Shown: positions 9,401-16,663 of the stretch, piece by piece
Numbering within the stretch: the first letter of the stretch is position 1
Layout: every line of letters begins with the position of its first letter
Assembly (NCBI RefSeq): GCF_000384215.1
Contig: NZ_KB913032.1
Span: 5,261,602-5,325,601 of the forward strand
Direction: 5' to 3'
From: Amycolatopsis alba DSM 44262
GTDB taxonomy: Bacteria > Actinomycetota > Actinomycetes > Mycobacteriales > Pseudonocardiaceae
Length of the DNA stretch: 64,000 bases
Notes under the pieces: model-generated
What the model was told of the DNA's origin: nothing
Seen by the model: only the letters and a program-made list of their open reading frames with translations
Databases searched by the model: none
Translations under genes and position numbers: made by a program

Positions 9401-9554
9401 CCTTGCCCTCCGGCTCCGCGGAAGCCGGTTCGCCGCTGTGTTCCATATGACGCATCAGCCACTCCCCCGACTCGTCACCATGGTCAGTGGGCAGAACGAC
9501 CCGGAAAGTTTCGAACCGCAACCGGTAATTGTGCCAGGCAAGAGGTGACTTCAC
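9378..9554 (-). CDS. Small hypothetical protein, 58 aa, upstream of crp gene
   Basis: Reading the minus strand from a GTG at 9554 gives 58 residues beginning 'MKSPLAWHNYRLRFETFRVV' and ending 'SRHG'. A GAGG ribosome binding site sits about 5 nt upstream. The frame overlaps the first 23 bases of the Crp/Fnr gene, a typical coupled arrangement. The composition is normal for a folded actinomycete protein: aromatic residues early, an acidic middle, and a charged polar tail. I do not recognise the family. It is a candidate accessory or second peptide of the RiPP operon, or an ordinary small conserved protein. The main doubt is the lack of homology evidence. Confidence 0.5.
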   Translation of the reverse strand: MKSPLAWHNYRLRFETFRVVLPTDHGDESGEWLMRHMEHSGEPASAEPEGKDDRSRHG

Positions 9555-9586
9555 CAGGCCTCGGGCCGGCGACGGGGGAGGGTGTC

Positions 9587-9997
9587 ATGCGCAGTGCCGA
9601 AAGTGTCCTGGGACGACCGAAGGATCACCGCCACGTTCCCGCCGAGGAGAATCCCCGCACGCCCAAGGCGGTGGGGCGAAGACCGGCCTTCTTCGCGCCG
9701 CACCCGCCGCTGATGTCCGGCGGGTGGTATCAGGGTGCCGAGCACGAGGTCCTCGGCCCAGGGCGGTATCCGGTTCCCCGCCCGCCCGCCAAATCGGTGA
9801 AGGCCGCGTTGCGGTGGGTTCTCTTCTTGGGGCCCTTGGGGTTCTGTTACGTGTCACCCGTCGGCGGGCTGGTCGCGACGGCGGCGTCGGTCACCGCGAT
9901 CACCTTCGGGGGAGCCGCGCTGGTGGTCGTGATCTGGCCGGTCGTGATGGTGCTCGCGGTGGCCGCTTTGTCCGGGAGGTCCGAGAACGGGAAATAA
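9587..9997 (+). CDS. Small membrane protein, hypothetical
   Basis: The 136-residue protein starts at the ATG at 9587, which is preceded by a strong GGGGGAGGG ribosome binding site; the frame is open further upstream but without a good start. The first 70 residues are polar, with Pro, Arg and His. Residues about 78-125 form two hydrophobic segments ('VLFLGPLGFCYVSPVGGLVA' and a following Val/Ala-rich stretch). It is transcribed divergently from the small ORF/crp operon, with only 32 nt between start codons, so the promoters overlap. No known family is recognised. Confidence 0.6.
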   Translation: MRSAESVLGRPKDHRHVPAEENPRTPKAVGRRPAFFAPHPPLMSGGWYQGAEHEVLGPGRYPVPRPPAKSVKAALRWVLFLGPLGFCYVSPVGGLVATAASVTAITFGGAALVVVIWPVVMVLAVAALSGRSENGK

Positions 9998-10076
9998 AAG
10001 ACGTCCGGCCGGTTTCGGGCCGGGTGAACCGGGTGGGGGCCGCTCGAGGGAGGCGGTCCCCACCACGGCTTGGTTG

Positions 10077-10135
10077 AAGTCCGTGAAGGCTTCCTTGAGG
10101 GACTCAGAGTCCCTCAAGGAAGCCTTCACGGACTT
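10077..10135. repeat. Perfect 28-nt-arm palindrome (family A)
   Basis: The two 28-nt arms are perfectly complementary around CAG. The outer part reads AAGTCCGTGAAGGCTTCCTT and the inner part GAGGGACT. It is the first of several copies in the window with the same outer arm, and it lies downstream of the membrane protein gene. It may act as a bidirectional terminator or belong to a dispersed intergenic repeat family. Confidence 0.9.
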
Positions 10136-10191
10136 GGGCTGGCTGGACCGGCCGCGCACCGCCGGTTTCCCGCTTCCCGCCCCCCGCTGAC

Positions 10192-10244
10192 GTTGCGAAA
10201 GTGGCTTTCGCAACGTTGAAGGTTGCGAAAGTGGCTTTCGCAAC
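10192..10244. repeat. Two copies of a GTTGCGAAAG palindrome
   Basis: Two 23-nt units lie 30 nt apart (10192-10214 and 10222-10244). Each has 10-nt arms GTTGCGAAAG / CTTTCGCAAC around TGG. The same unit recurs at 37774-37826, so this is a second dispersed palindrome family. Confidence 0.9.
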
Positions 10245-10284
10245 GCCGCGCACCGCCGCCGGAACGCCGCGCACCGCCGCCGGA
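10243..10284. repeat. Tandem duplication of a 21-nt GC-rich unit
   Basis: A 21-nt unit beginning ACGCCGCGCACC is present twice, exactly and head to tail. It lies directly after the second GTTGCGAAAG palindrome. A partial third copy (CCGCGCACCGCCGG) occurs upstream near 10153. Confidence 0.85.
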
Positions 10285-10344
10285 CAGCGTCGGTACAGGG
10301 GGTCGTGAGTGGTAAGTGTCGTGAAGGCGCCGTCGTCGGGGTTG

Positions 10345-10391
10345 GTGAGGGGCTCCTTGAGGGACTCAGAGTCCCTCAAGGAGGCCTTCAC
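10345..10391. repeat. Imperfect palindrome (family A)
   Basis: The right arm matches the family A unit (AGTCCCTCAAGGAGGCCTTC followed by ACGGACTT). The left arm has two mismatches near its outer end (GTGAGGGGCTCC) and lacks the outermost bases. With the 10077 and 10192 units, it fills most of the 594-nt gap between 9998 and 10591. I see no gene in that gap. Confidence 0.85.
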
Positions 10392-10591
10392 GGACTTGGG
10401 CTGGGGGCAGCCGCAGGCGGACGCCGGGCGCGGGCCATCCGAAAGTCGCGTTCTGTTGCTCCGATCATGCAGCGCGAGGGCGGAACCCTTGAACCGTGCA
10501 GGCTCCTATGTTTCGATCTGCTCGCTAGTCACATCAAAGGTGCAGTTTCGAACACATTCGAGCGGGTTCAACGCAATTTCTGGAGGGTTCC

Positions 10592-13124
10592 GTGCGCCGT
10601 CGTACCCTGCTGAAAGCCGCTGGCGCGGCTTCCGCCTTCACCTTGCTGCCGGAAAGTGTCCGGCAGGCGCTCGCCGCCGACGCGCCGACGGGCGGGCTCG
10701 ACGTCATCGAGCATGTCGTGGTCTTCATGCAGGAGAACCGGTCGTTCGACCACTATCTGGGGACGCTGCGCGGCGTACGGGGCTTCAACGACCCTGCGGC
10801 GATCAAGCTGCCTTCGGGAGCGTCGGTCTTCCAGCAGCCCGACGGCGCGGGCACCCTTCTTCCCTACGCGATCGACGACCAGTTCATGGCCGACGTCGAC
10901 CACAGCTGGTCCGGCGGGCACCGGGCGTGGAACAAGGGACGGCACGACGCGTGGCGCGCGGCCAAGGGGGTCCGCTCGCTGACCTATCACACGCGCTCGG
11001 CCTTGCGGTTCTACCACGAGCTCGCCGACGCGTTCACCGTCTGCGACGCCTACCACTGCTCGGAAATGGGGCCCACCAACCCGAACCGGCTTTTACCTGT
11101 TCACCGGCAAACTCGGTTACGAGCCGGACGGCAAGACCCGCGCGATCGGCAACGACGCCTGGCAGAACCCAGGGCACACCGGGTACACCTGGAAGACTTA
11201 CGCCGAGCGCCTCCAGGCGGCGGGCCGCAGCTGGCGGGTCTATCAGGAATGGGACAATTACGGCGACAATTCGCTGGACTATTTCAGCAGTTTCCTCGCC
11301 GTCGGCACCAAGGCGCTGTCGAAGGTGAAGGACTCCGCCGGCAAGGCCTTCCCGAAGCTGGAGTACTTCTACTACGCCTTGGATTCGGCCTCGGCCGCCG
11401 AACGGACCCGGCTGCTCGACGGGCTGGCGGCCGGGGTGGCGACCCTGACCGCGGCCGAGCGTGCCCTGTACGACCGGGGGCTGGACAGGGTCGCGCCGAA
11501 ACAGTTGCTGAACGCTTTCAAGGCCGACGTCGACGCGGGCAGGCTGCCGTCGGTGTCCTGGATCGTCGCGCCGGAATCGCAGACCGAGCATCCGGCCTGG
11601 GGTCCCAACACCGGCGCCGACCTGGTCAAGTCGATCCTCGACACGATCGCTTCCCGGCCGGGGGTGTGGAACAAGACGCTGTTCCTGCTGACCTACGACG
11701 AGGACGGCGGCTTCTTCGACCACGTGCCGCCGCCGTCGCCGCCCGCTTCCGACGACGAAGGCAAGAGTTCCGTCGCCACGACCGACGAATTCGTCTCCGG
11801 CGAGCCGATCGGGCTGGGCGTGCGGGTGCCGATGTTCGTCATCTCGCCGTGGAGCCGCGGCGGGAAGGTGTGCTCGGAGGTCTTCGACCACACCTCCGTG
11901 CTGCGGTTCCTGGAACGGTGGAGTGGCGTCGCCGAAGCGAACATCTCGCCGTGGCGGCGCACCGTGTGCGGAGACCTGACGTCGGCGCTGGACACCACGG
12001 CGCCGAGCGCCACCTATCCGGCGCTGACGAAGCCGGTGCTGACGACCGGGCCGTGGAACACCCAGCCACAGCCGCCTTCCGTGCAGAAGCCGCCCGTGCC
12101 GGAGACCGGGGTCCGGACGGCGCGCCCATTGCCCTATCAGCTGACGGCGTCGGGGCGGGTGACGGCGGAACGGTTCTGGATCGACTTCGCCAACACCGGA
12201 TCCGCAGGCGCGCATTTCTACGTCTACGCCAACGCGCACCGGACCGACGGGCCGTGGCGCTACACGGTCGGTACCGGGGCCACGCTCTCGGACTACTGGC
12301 AGGTCGGTTCCCCGGACGGGGCGTACGACCTCACCGCGCACGGCCCCAACGGTTTCCTGCGGCGGTTCGCGGGAAACCGGGTCACCGCGACCACCGGCGG
12401 CAAACCGAATCCGGAAGTCGTGCTGCGGCCCGGTTCCGGTGTCGTGTACCTGAAGATGACCAACACCGGCGCCGCTTGCGAGCTGACCGTGCGCACCGGG
12501 AACCGGGGCGGCGGGCCGTGGACGTACTCGGTCGCTTCCGGCGCGACGGTCGAGGACTGGTTCAGTACCGAAGGCGGTATGAGCGGCTGGTACGACCTGA
12601 CCGCGCAGGGGCCGGACGGCTTCCTTCGCCGTTTCGCGGGCCATGTCGAGACAGGCGCCGAGACCATCAGCGACCCGGTCATGGGCTCCGGGCCGCTCGC
12701 CGCCACCGTCCGCTCGGCCGACAGCCAGGAGACCTCGGGCGAATCCGGCGCGGCCGCGAACGCCGTCGACGGCAATCCCGCCACCCATTGGCACACCAAG
12801 TGGTCCTGCGGGGAGGACCCACTGCCCCACGAGCTTCAGCTCGACCTGGGAGCGGCCCGGACCGTCACCGGGTTGGACTACCTGCCGCGCCAGGACGGTT
12901 CGGACCATGGCCGCGTCGGCGGCTACGAGGTCTACCTGAGCGCCGACGGTTCGGCCTGGGGGAGTCCTGTCGCCGCGGGCGTCTTCCCCGACGACGCCGC
13001 GCGGAAGACCCTCCGGTTCTGGCCTGCCCGTGCCCGCTACGTGCGGTTCCGCGCGCTCACCGAGGCGGGCGGACGCGGGCCGTGGACGTCGGCGGCGGAG
13101 GTCGTCCCGCTCGGCTGGGCGTGA
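10592..13124 (+). CDS. TAT-exported phospholipase C, apparent frameshift
   Basis: Starting at GTG 10592 (ribosome binding site TGGAGGG), the protein has a twin-arginine signal (RRRTLLKAAGAASAF) and a phosphoesterase domain beginning 'VVVFMQENRSFDHYLG', typical of bacterial non-haemolytic phospholipase C. At 11091-11094 a TTTT run shifts the frame. The expected 'NPNRLYLFTGK' is restored if one T is removed, and the downstream frame then runs to 13124, giving about 843 residues. The later part shows two DUF756-like repeats with 'GPDGFLRRFAG', and a C-terminal F5/8 discoidin-like domain ('VDGNPATHWHTKW'). Substrate inferred: phospholipids or related phosphodiesters outside the cell. The single-base insertion is either a sequence error or a recent pseudogenising event. 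Confidence 0.85.
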
Positions 13125-13153
13125 CCGAACGGGCAGATTTCACTGTCCTAAGG

Positions 13154-13219
13154 GGAAAGATGCGTGACAGCCGTCGAGGTTGCTTTTGTGAGAGCAGCGT
13201 CATTGTGACGCATCTTTCC
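13154..13219. terminator. Hairpin between phospholipase and lipoprotein genes
   Basis: The 16-nt arms GGAAAGATGCGTGACA and TGTGACGCATCTTTCC have one mismatch and enclose a 34-nt loop. It begins 30 nt after the phospholipase stop. It is probably a terminator, although there is no T-run. Confidence 0.55.
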
Positions 13220-13239
13220 GCCCCGCCTGGGCATCCTGC

Positions 13240-13258
13240 TTGGTGAATGATCCACCAA
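13240..13258. promoter_or_regulatory. Inverted repeat TTGGTG-N7-CACCAA
   Basis: The short perfect inverted repeat ends 14 nt before the start of the DUF4232 lipoprotein gene, overlapping the likely leader. It is an operator or leader hairpin candidate with no known binding protein. Confidence 0.35.
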
Positions 13259-13272
13259 ACGGGGAGAAGATG

Positions 13273-13974
13273 ATGAGCCACCGATCGAATCGACCGAACA
13301 TCGCGCGGGCAGCCAAGGTGATCGCGGCCTGCGCCGGTGTGCTCACCGTTGTCGCCTGCGGCAACGCCGGTACCCCGTCGGCCGCGCCGCAGGCGTCCGC
13401 GCCCGCCGTCAGCGGTGGTGTCGAGACGTCCGCCGCGCCCACGGCCACCTCCGCCGCCTCTGGCACGCCCACCCCGCAGAACCGTGAACCGGGGCAGGCG
13501 AAAACGCCCACCGCCGGGAAACCTGCCGGTTCGGGCGGCAATCCCCGTTGTGCCACAACGGATCTGTCGCTCGCCCTCGGTGCTCCCAAGCCGAGCCCGA
13601 ACTCGCCGGGACAGCTGGACGTGCCGCTGACCTACAAGAACACGTCGCCGCGGACGTGCGCGCTGTACGGCGTCCCTGGCGCCGACCTGAACGGCCCCGC
13701 CGACCCGAACGGCCCGGTCTTCCATCTGACAAGGGTGGACAACGGCGTGAAGTACAACGACGTGCCGGCGGGGTCCACCGCGACCGCGACCATCACCGTC
13801 CTGAAGCCCGCGGCGGGCGAGGCCACGTGGACGCCGACGCGGGTGACGACCATCCCGCCGGGGCAGACCCAGGCGCTCACCGCGAACTGGCCGTCGGACC
13901 TTCCCGTGCTGCGCCAGGACGCCGCGACGCATCCGGGGACCTACGTCAACGGGATCCTCGCCGACCCCCTCTGA
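13273..13974 (+). CDS. DUF4232 lipoprotein
   Basis: The chosen start is the ATG at 13273 (an adjacent ATG lies at 13270), 6 nt after a GGGGAG ribosome binding site. This gives about 233 residues. A hydrophobic signal ends in a lipobox (LTVVAC, Cys near residue 24). A low-complexity Ala/Pro/Ser/Thr linker follows to about residue 85, then a DUF4232 domain ('CATTDLSLALG', 'LTYKNTSPRTCALYGVPG'). Such proteins are surface-anchored with unknown function. The gene stands alone between the phospholipase and a GntR-controlled membrane gene. Confidence 0.85.
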   Translation: MSHRSNRPNIARAAKVIAACAGVLTVVACGNAGTPSAAPQASAPAVSGGVETSAAPTATSAASGTPTPQNREPGQAKTPTAGKPAGSGGNPRCATTDLSLALGAPKPSPNSPGQLDVPLTYKNTSPRTCALYGVPGADLNGPADPNGPVFHLTRVDNGVKYNDVPAGSTATATITVLKPAAGEATWTPTRVTTIPPGQTQALTANWPSDLPVLRQDAATHPGTYVNGILADPL

Positions 13975-14023
13975 GGACGCGGGTCCCCGGCCGAACGCTC
14001 ACCGTGCGGCGTCAAGACCACCC

Positions 14024-14045
14024 TTGTATCGTGTACTTGATACAA
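14024..14045. promoter_or_regulatory. Operator for YtrA-type GntR regulator
   Basis: TTGTATC and GATACAA form a perfect 7-bp inverted repeat with an 8-bp spacer (GTGTACTT). It ends just upstream of the ribosome binding site GGGAGG (14051-14056) of the membrane gene. The next gene encodes a YtrA-subfamily GntR repressor, a family that often binds such sites in its own operon promoter. Confidence 0.65.
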
Positions 14046-14062
14046 GTATCGGGAGGCTGATC

Positions 14063-14791
14063 GTGCCGTTCGACAACATCGTGGGCGTCGCCCTGTTCAT
14101 GGGCCTGTTCGGCCTGCTGATCCTGATCGCGCTGTGGCCGGGCGAAAAGCAAGGCAAGAAGGTGCTGCGGCGGTGGGGTGTCGGCGATCCTTCGCCGTCG
14201 GACACTGCCGAAGCCGTGCTCTACCTGCGTCGCCGCAGGTTCTGGTATCCGTGGCTGTACCTCGGGTTGCCGCTGCTGGCCGATTCCGCAGGCGTGGGCG
14301 GCGACGACATGTCGTCCATCCTGGCCACGCTGCTCGTCGGCGCGCTGATCGCCGAGGTGCTGGCGCAGCGGCCCCGGAAAGGCGCCCGTCGTGAGGCCGC
14401 GTTGCGGAGGCGTGACGTGCGCGGGCTCATTCCCGTCTGGGGTCTGGTCACCTACGCGGTGATCGCCACGGCCTCGGCGGCGTGGATCGTGGTCAACCAC
14501 CGGTGGGCGCTGCTCGGGATCGCCGCGGGTGTCTCGGCGGTGACGTGGCTGGTCATCCTGCTCGCCGTCCGCCGTCCGTCCACAGGGGACAGTGCGGCCG
14601 ACACCGCGTTGCGGGTCCGGAGTGCTCGGGTCGCCGCCGGGCTGGGGCTGGCCGCCACCGCGACCCTCGCGGTCCCGAAGGTGACGGGTCCGGTGTCCTG
14701 GATCCTGGTCATCGCCGGGTTCGCCGGCTGGTATCACCTCGCCCACCGATCGCGTGCCGAAGCCGGTCGGTCGCGTGCCGAAGCTGTCTGA
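14063..14791 (+). CDS. Multi-pass membrane protein in GntR operon
   Basis: The GTG at 14063 follows a GGGAGG ribosome binding site; an earlier in-frame start at 14024 would lie in the operator and is unlikely. The product of about 242 residues has roughly six hydrophobic segments, starting with 'NIVGVALFMGLFGLLILIAL', and a basic C-terminus ('HRSRAEAGRSRAE'). Its stop overlaps the start of the GntR gene (TGATG), so both are translated from one transcript. I do not recognise the family. Membrane partners of YtrA regulators often relate to antibiotic or envelope stress. Confidence 0.75.
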   Translation: MPFDNIVGVALFMGLFGLLILIALWPGEKQGKKVLRRWGVGDPSPSDTAEAVLYLRRRRFWYPWLYLGLPLLADSAGVGGDDMSSILATLLVGALIAEVLAQRPRKGARREAALRRRDVRGLIPVWGLVTYAVIATASAAWIVVNHRWALLGIAAGVSAVTWLVILLAVRRPSTGDSAADTALRVRSARVAAGLGLAATATLAVPKVTGPVSWILVIAGFAGWYHLAHRSRAEAGRSRAEAV

Positions 14792-15165
14792 TGCCGCTGA
14801 AGGTCGTCGTCGACACGGAGCTCGGGATCGCGCCGTGGCGGCAGGTCCGGGACCGGATCGTCCATTTGATCACCACCGGCGCGCTGGCGCCGGGCACCCG
14901 GCTGCCGTCCATCCGGCAGCTCGCCAGGGATCTGGCGCTGGCTTCGGGCACCGTGGCGCGGGCCTACCGCGAACTGGAAGAGCACGGCTGGGTGCACACC
15001 GCTCGCGCCAGGGGGACTGTCGTCGCCGAAGCCGGTGACCGTCCGGGAAAGGCCGCCCTGCTTCGGGCCGCGGCGGACGAGTACGCCCGCGCCGTCCGGG
15101 AGCTCGGCGTCGACCCCGGTGCCGCGTTGACCGCCGCTGCCGCCGCCCTGGAGTCACTCCAGTGA
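14791..15165 (+). CDS. GntR family regulator, YtrA subfamily
   Basis: This short 124-residue regulator has the GntR winged helix at residues 5-80 ('APGTRLPSIRQLARDLALASGTVARAYRELE') and only a short helical C-terminal tail, as in YtrA-type members. It overlaps the upstream membrane gene by 1 nt and probably represses the pair through the 14024-14045 operator. Its 3' end overlaps the convergent MarR gene by 12 nt. Confidence 0.88.
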   Translation: MPLKVVVDTELGIAPWRQVRDRIVHLITTGALAPGTRLPSIRQLARDLALASGTVARAYRELEEHGWVHTARARGTVVAEAGDRPGKAALLRAAADEYARAVRELGVDPGAALTAAAAALESLQ

Positions 15166-15660
15166 CGTGTCGCCGAAGTGTTCGAGCAGCAGCCGCAGGC
15201 CGCCGACCAGTTCGGCCCACTGCGCGGGCTTCAGATCGGGCAGGAGCCGGGCTTCGTTCTCCAGGTGCAGCACGAAAACCTCGTCCACGACCCGGCGGCC
15301 TTCGCCGGTCAGCCGGATCTTGACCGAGCGGCGGTCGTCGCTGTCGCGCACCCGCTCGACCAGGCCCTTGGTCTCCATGCGGTCGATGCGATTCGTGATC
15401 GCGCCCGAGGTGACCATCGCGGCCTTGAGCAGCGCGCCCGGCGTGAGGCCGTCGGCCTGCCCGGAGCGGCGGAGCGTGGTGAGCACGTCGAACTCCCACG
15501 ACTCCAGGCCGTGCTCGGCGTTGAACTCCTTGAGCTTCCGGTCGAGGATCCGGGACAGCCGCTGGATGCGCCCGACGACCTCGGCGGGCCAGAGCTTGTC
15601 TTCGAGGTCCGGCCGCTCGTGCCGCCAAAGCCCGATCACCGCGTCCACCGCGTCGGCCAC
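15154..15660 (-). CDS. MarR family regulator
   Basis: The protein has 168 residues with the MarR winged helix. The recognition region is 'LLKAAMVTSGAITNRIDRMETKGLV', followed by the wing 'RDSDDRRSVKIRLTGEG'. It is divergent from the EamA transporter gene, and two ATCTCAA-type palindromes lie between them. It is therefore a likely repressor of that exporter and of itself, released by a small-molecule ligand. Confidence 0.9.
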   Translation of the reverse strand: MADAVDAVIGLWRHERPDLEDKLWPAEVVGRIQRLSRILDRKLKEFNAEHGLESWEFDVLTTLRRSGQADGLTPGALLKAAMVTSGAITNRIDRMETKGLVERVRDSDDRRSVKIRLTGEGRRVVDEVFVLHLENEARLLPDLKPAQWAELVGGLRLLLEHFGDTSLE

Positions 15661-15676
15661 GAGGCGCCTCCAATCA

Positions 15677-15692
15677 TCTCAACATTAAGAGA
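15677..15692. promoter_or_regulatory. Imperfect MarR operator copy
   Basis: TCTCAACATTAAGAGA is a degenerate copy of the perfect site at 15721 and lies 17 nt from the MarR start codon. It probably serves autoregulation. Confidence 0.5.
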
Positions 15693-15720
15693 CTTGACAT
15701 TCACAGATCTCGCTGGTGTT

Positions 15721-15736
15721 ATCTCAACGTTGAGAT
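15721..15736. promoter_or_regulatory. Perfect 16-bp MarR operator
   Basis: ATCTCAACGTTGAGAT is a perfect palindrome 18 nt upstream of the EamA transporter ATG, in the divergent region shared with the MarR gene. This size and symmetry are usual for MarR dimers. Confidence 0.7.
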
Positions 15737-15754
15737 TATCAGTGAGGAGACATC

Positions 15755-16663
15755 ATGGCGATCATCGCCGAACGGCCTGTCCCGGCCGAGCCCGCGGCCG
15801 CGAAACCGACGCTTCGTGACGCCGGGCTCGCCGCGCTGGCACCCGCCAGCTGGGGCACCGTGTACGTCGTCACCGCGACCTTGCTGCCCCCGGACCGGCC
15901 GCTTTTGGCCGCCGTGCTGCGGGCGCTTCCCGCCGGGCTGCTCCTGCTCGCCCTGACCAGGCGGCTCCCGCACGGCTCCTGGTGGTGGAAGACGACGGTG
16001 CTCGGCATGCTCAACTTCGGCGCCTTCCTGCCGTTGATCTTCTACGCCGCGTACCACCTCCCCGGCGGTGTCGCCGCGACCCTCGGTGCCTTGCAGCCCC
16101 TGCTGGTGGCCGTGCTCGCGCTGGCCGTCCTCCGCGTCCGGACCCCGGCGCCGACCGTGCTCGCGGCGATCGTGGGGGCCGGCGGTGTCGCGCTGCTGAC
16201 CCTTTCGTCGGAAGCCCGGCTCGACCCGCTCGGCCTGATCGCGATGCTCGGCGCCGTCGGGCTCGTGGCCGTCGCCATCGTCCTCACCAAGAAATGGGGC
16301 CGTCCGGACCATCCGCTGGCGATGACCGGCTGGCAGCTGACCATGGGCGGGCTCGTCCTCGCCCCGGCGACGCTCCTGTTCGAAGGCCTCCCCGGTTCGC
16401 TGACGACCGCGAACCTGATCGGCTACGGCTACATCGGCGTCGTCACCACCGCGCTGGCCTACCCGCTGTGGTTCCGCGGCATCGATCGCCTCGCCCCGAC
16501 GTCGGTCTCCCTGCTGACGCTCACCAACCCCCTGGTCGCCACGGCCGCGGGCTTCCTGGTGCTCGGCCAGACCCTCACCGGCTGGCAGCTCACCGGATTC
16601 GCCGTCGCGCTGACCGCACTGACGCTCAGTCAAACGCTCGCAGGTGCCCGGCGAGTTCGATGA
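15755..16663 (+). CDS. EamA/DMT family exporter
   Basis: The 302-residue protein has about ten hydrophobic helices in two EamA halves (for example '[22 protein letters not shown]' type segments and the late '[20 protein letters not shown]'). Such proteins export small metabolites such as amino acids or drugs; the substrate is unknown. It is regulated by the divergent MarR gene. A GAGGAG ribosome binding site precedes the ATG. The 3' end overlaps the convergent PKS gene by 38 nt. Confidence 0.88.
   Translation: MAIIAERPVPAEPAAAKPTLRDAGLAALAPASWGTVYVVTATLLPPDRPLLAAVLRALPAGLLLLALTRRLPHGSWWWKTTVLGMLNFGAFLPLIFYAAYHLPGGVAATLGALQPLLVAVLALAVLRVRTPAPTVLAAIVGAGGVALLTLSSEARLDPLGLIAMLGAVGLVAVAIVLTKKWGRPDHPLAMTGWQLTMGGLVLAPATLLFEGLPGSLTTANLIGYGYIGVVTTALAYPLWFRGIDRLAPTSVSLLTLTNPLVATAAGFLVLGQTLTGWQLTGFAVALTALTLSQTLAGARRVR

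Noticed and set aside
9448..9548. 33-codon plus-strand ORF in the crp upstream region
   Set aside because: It has no ribosome binding site and is opposite the better-supported 58-residue minus-strand ORF.
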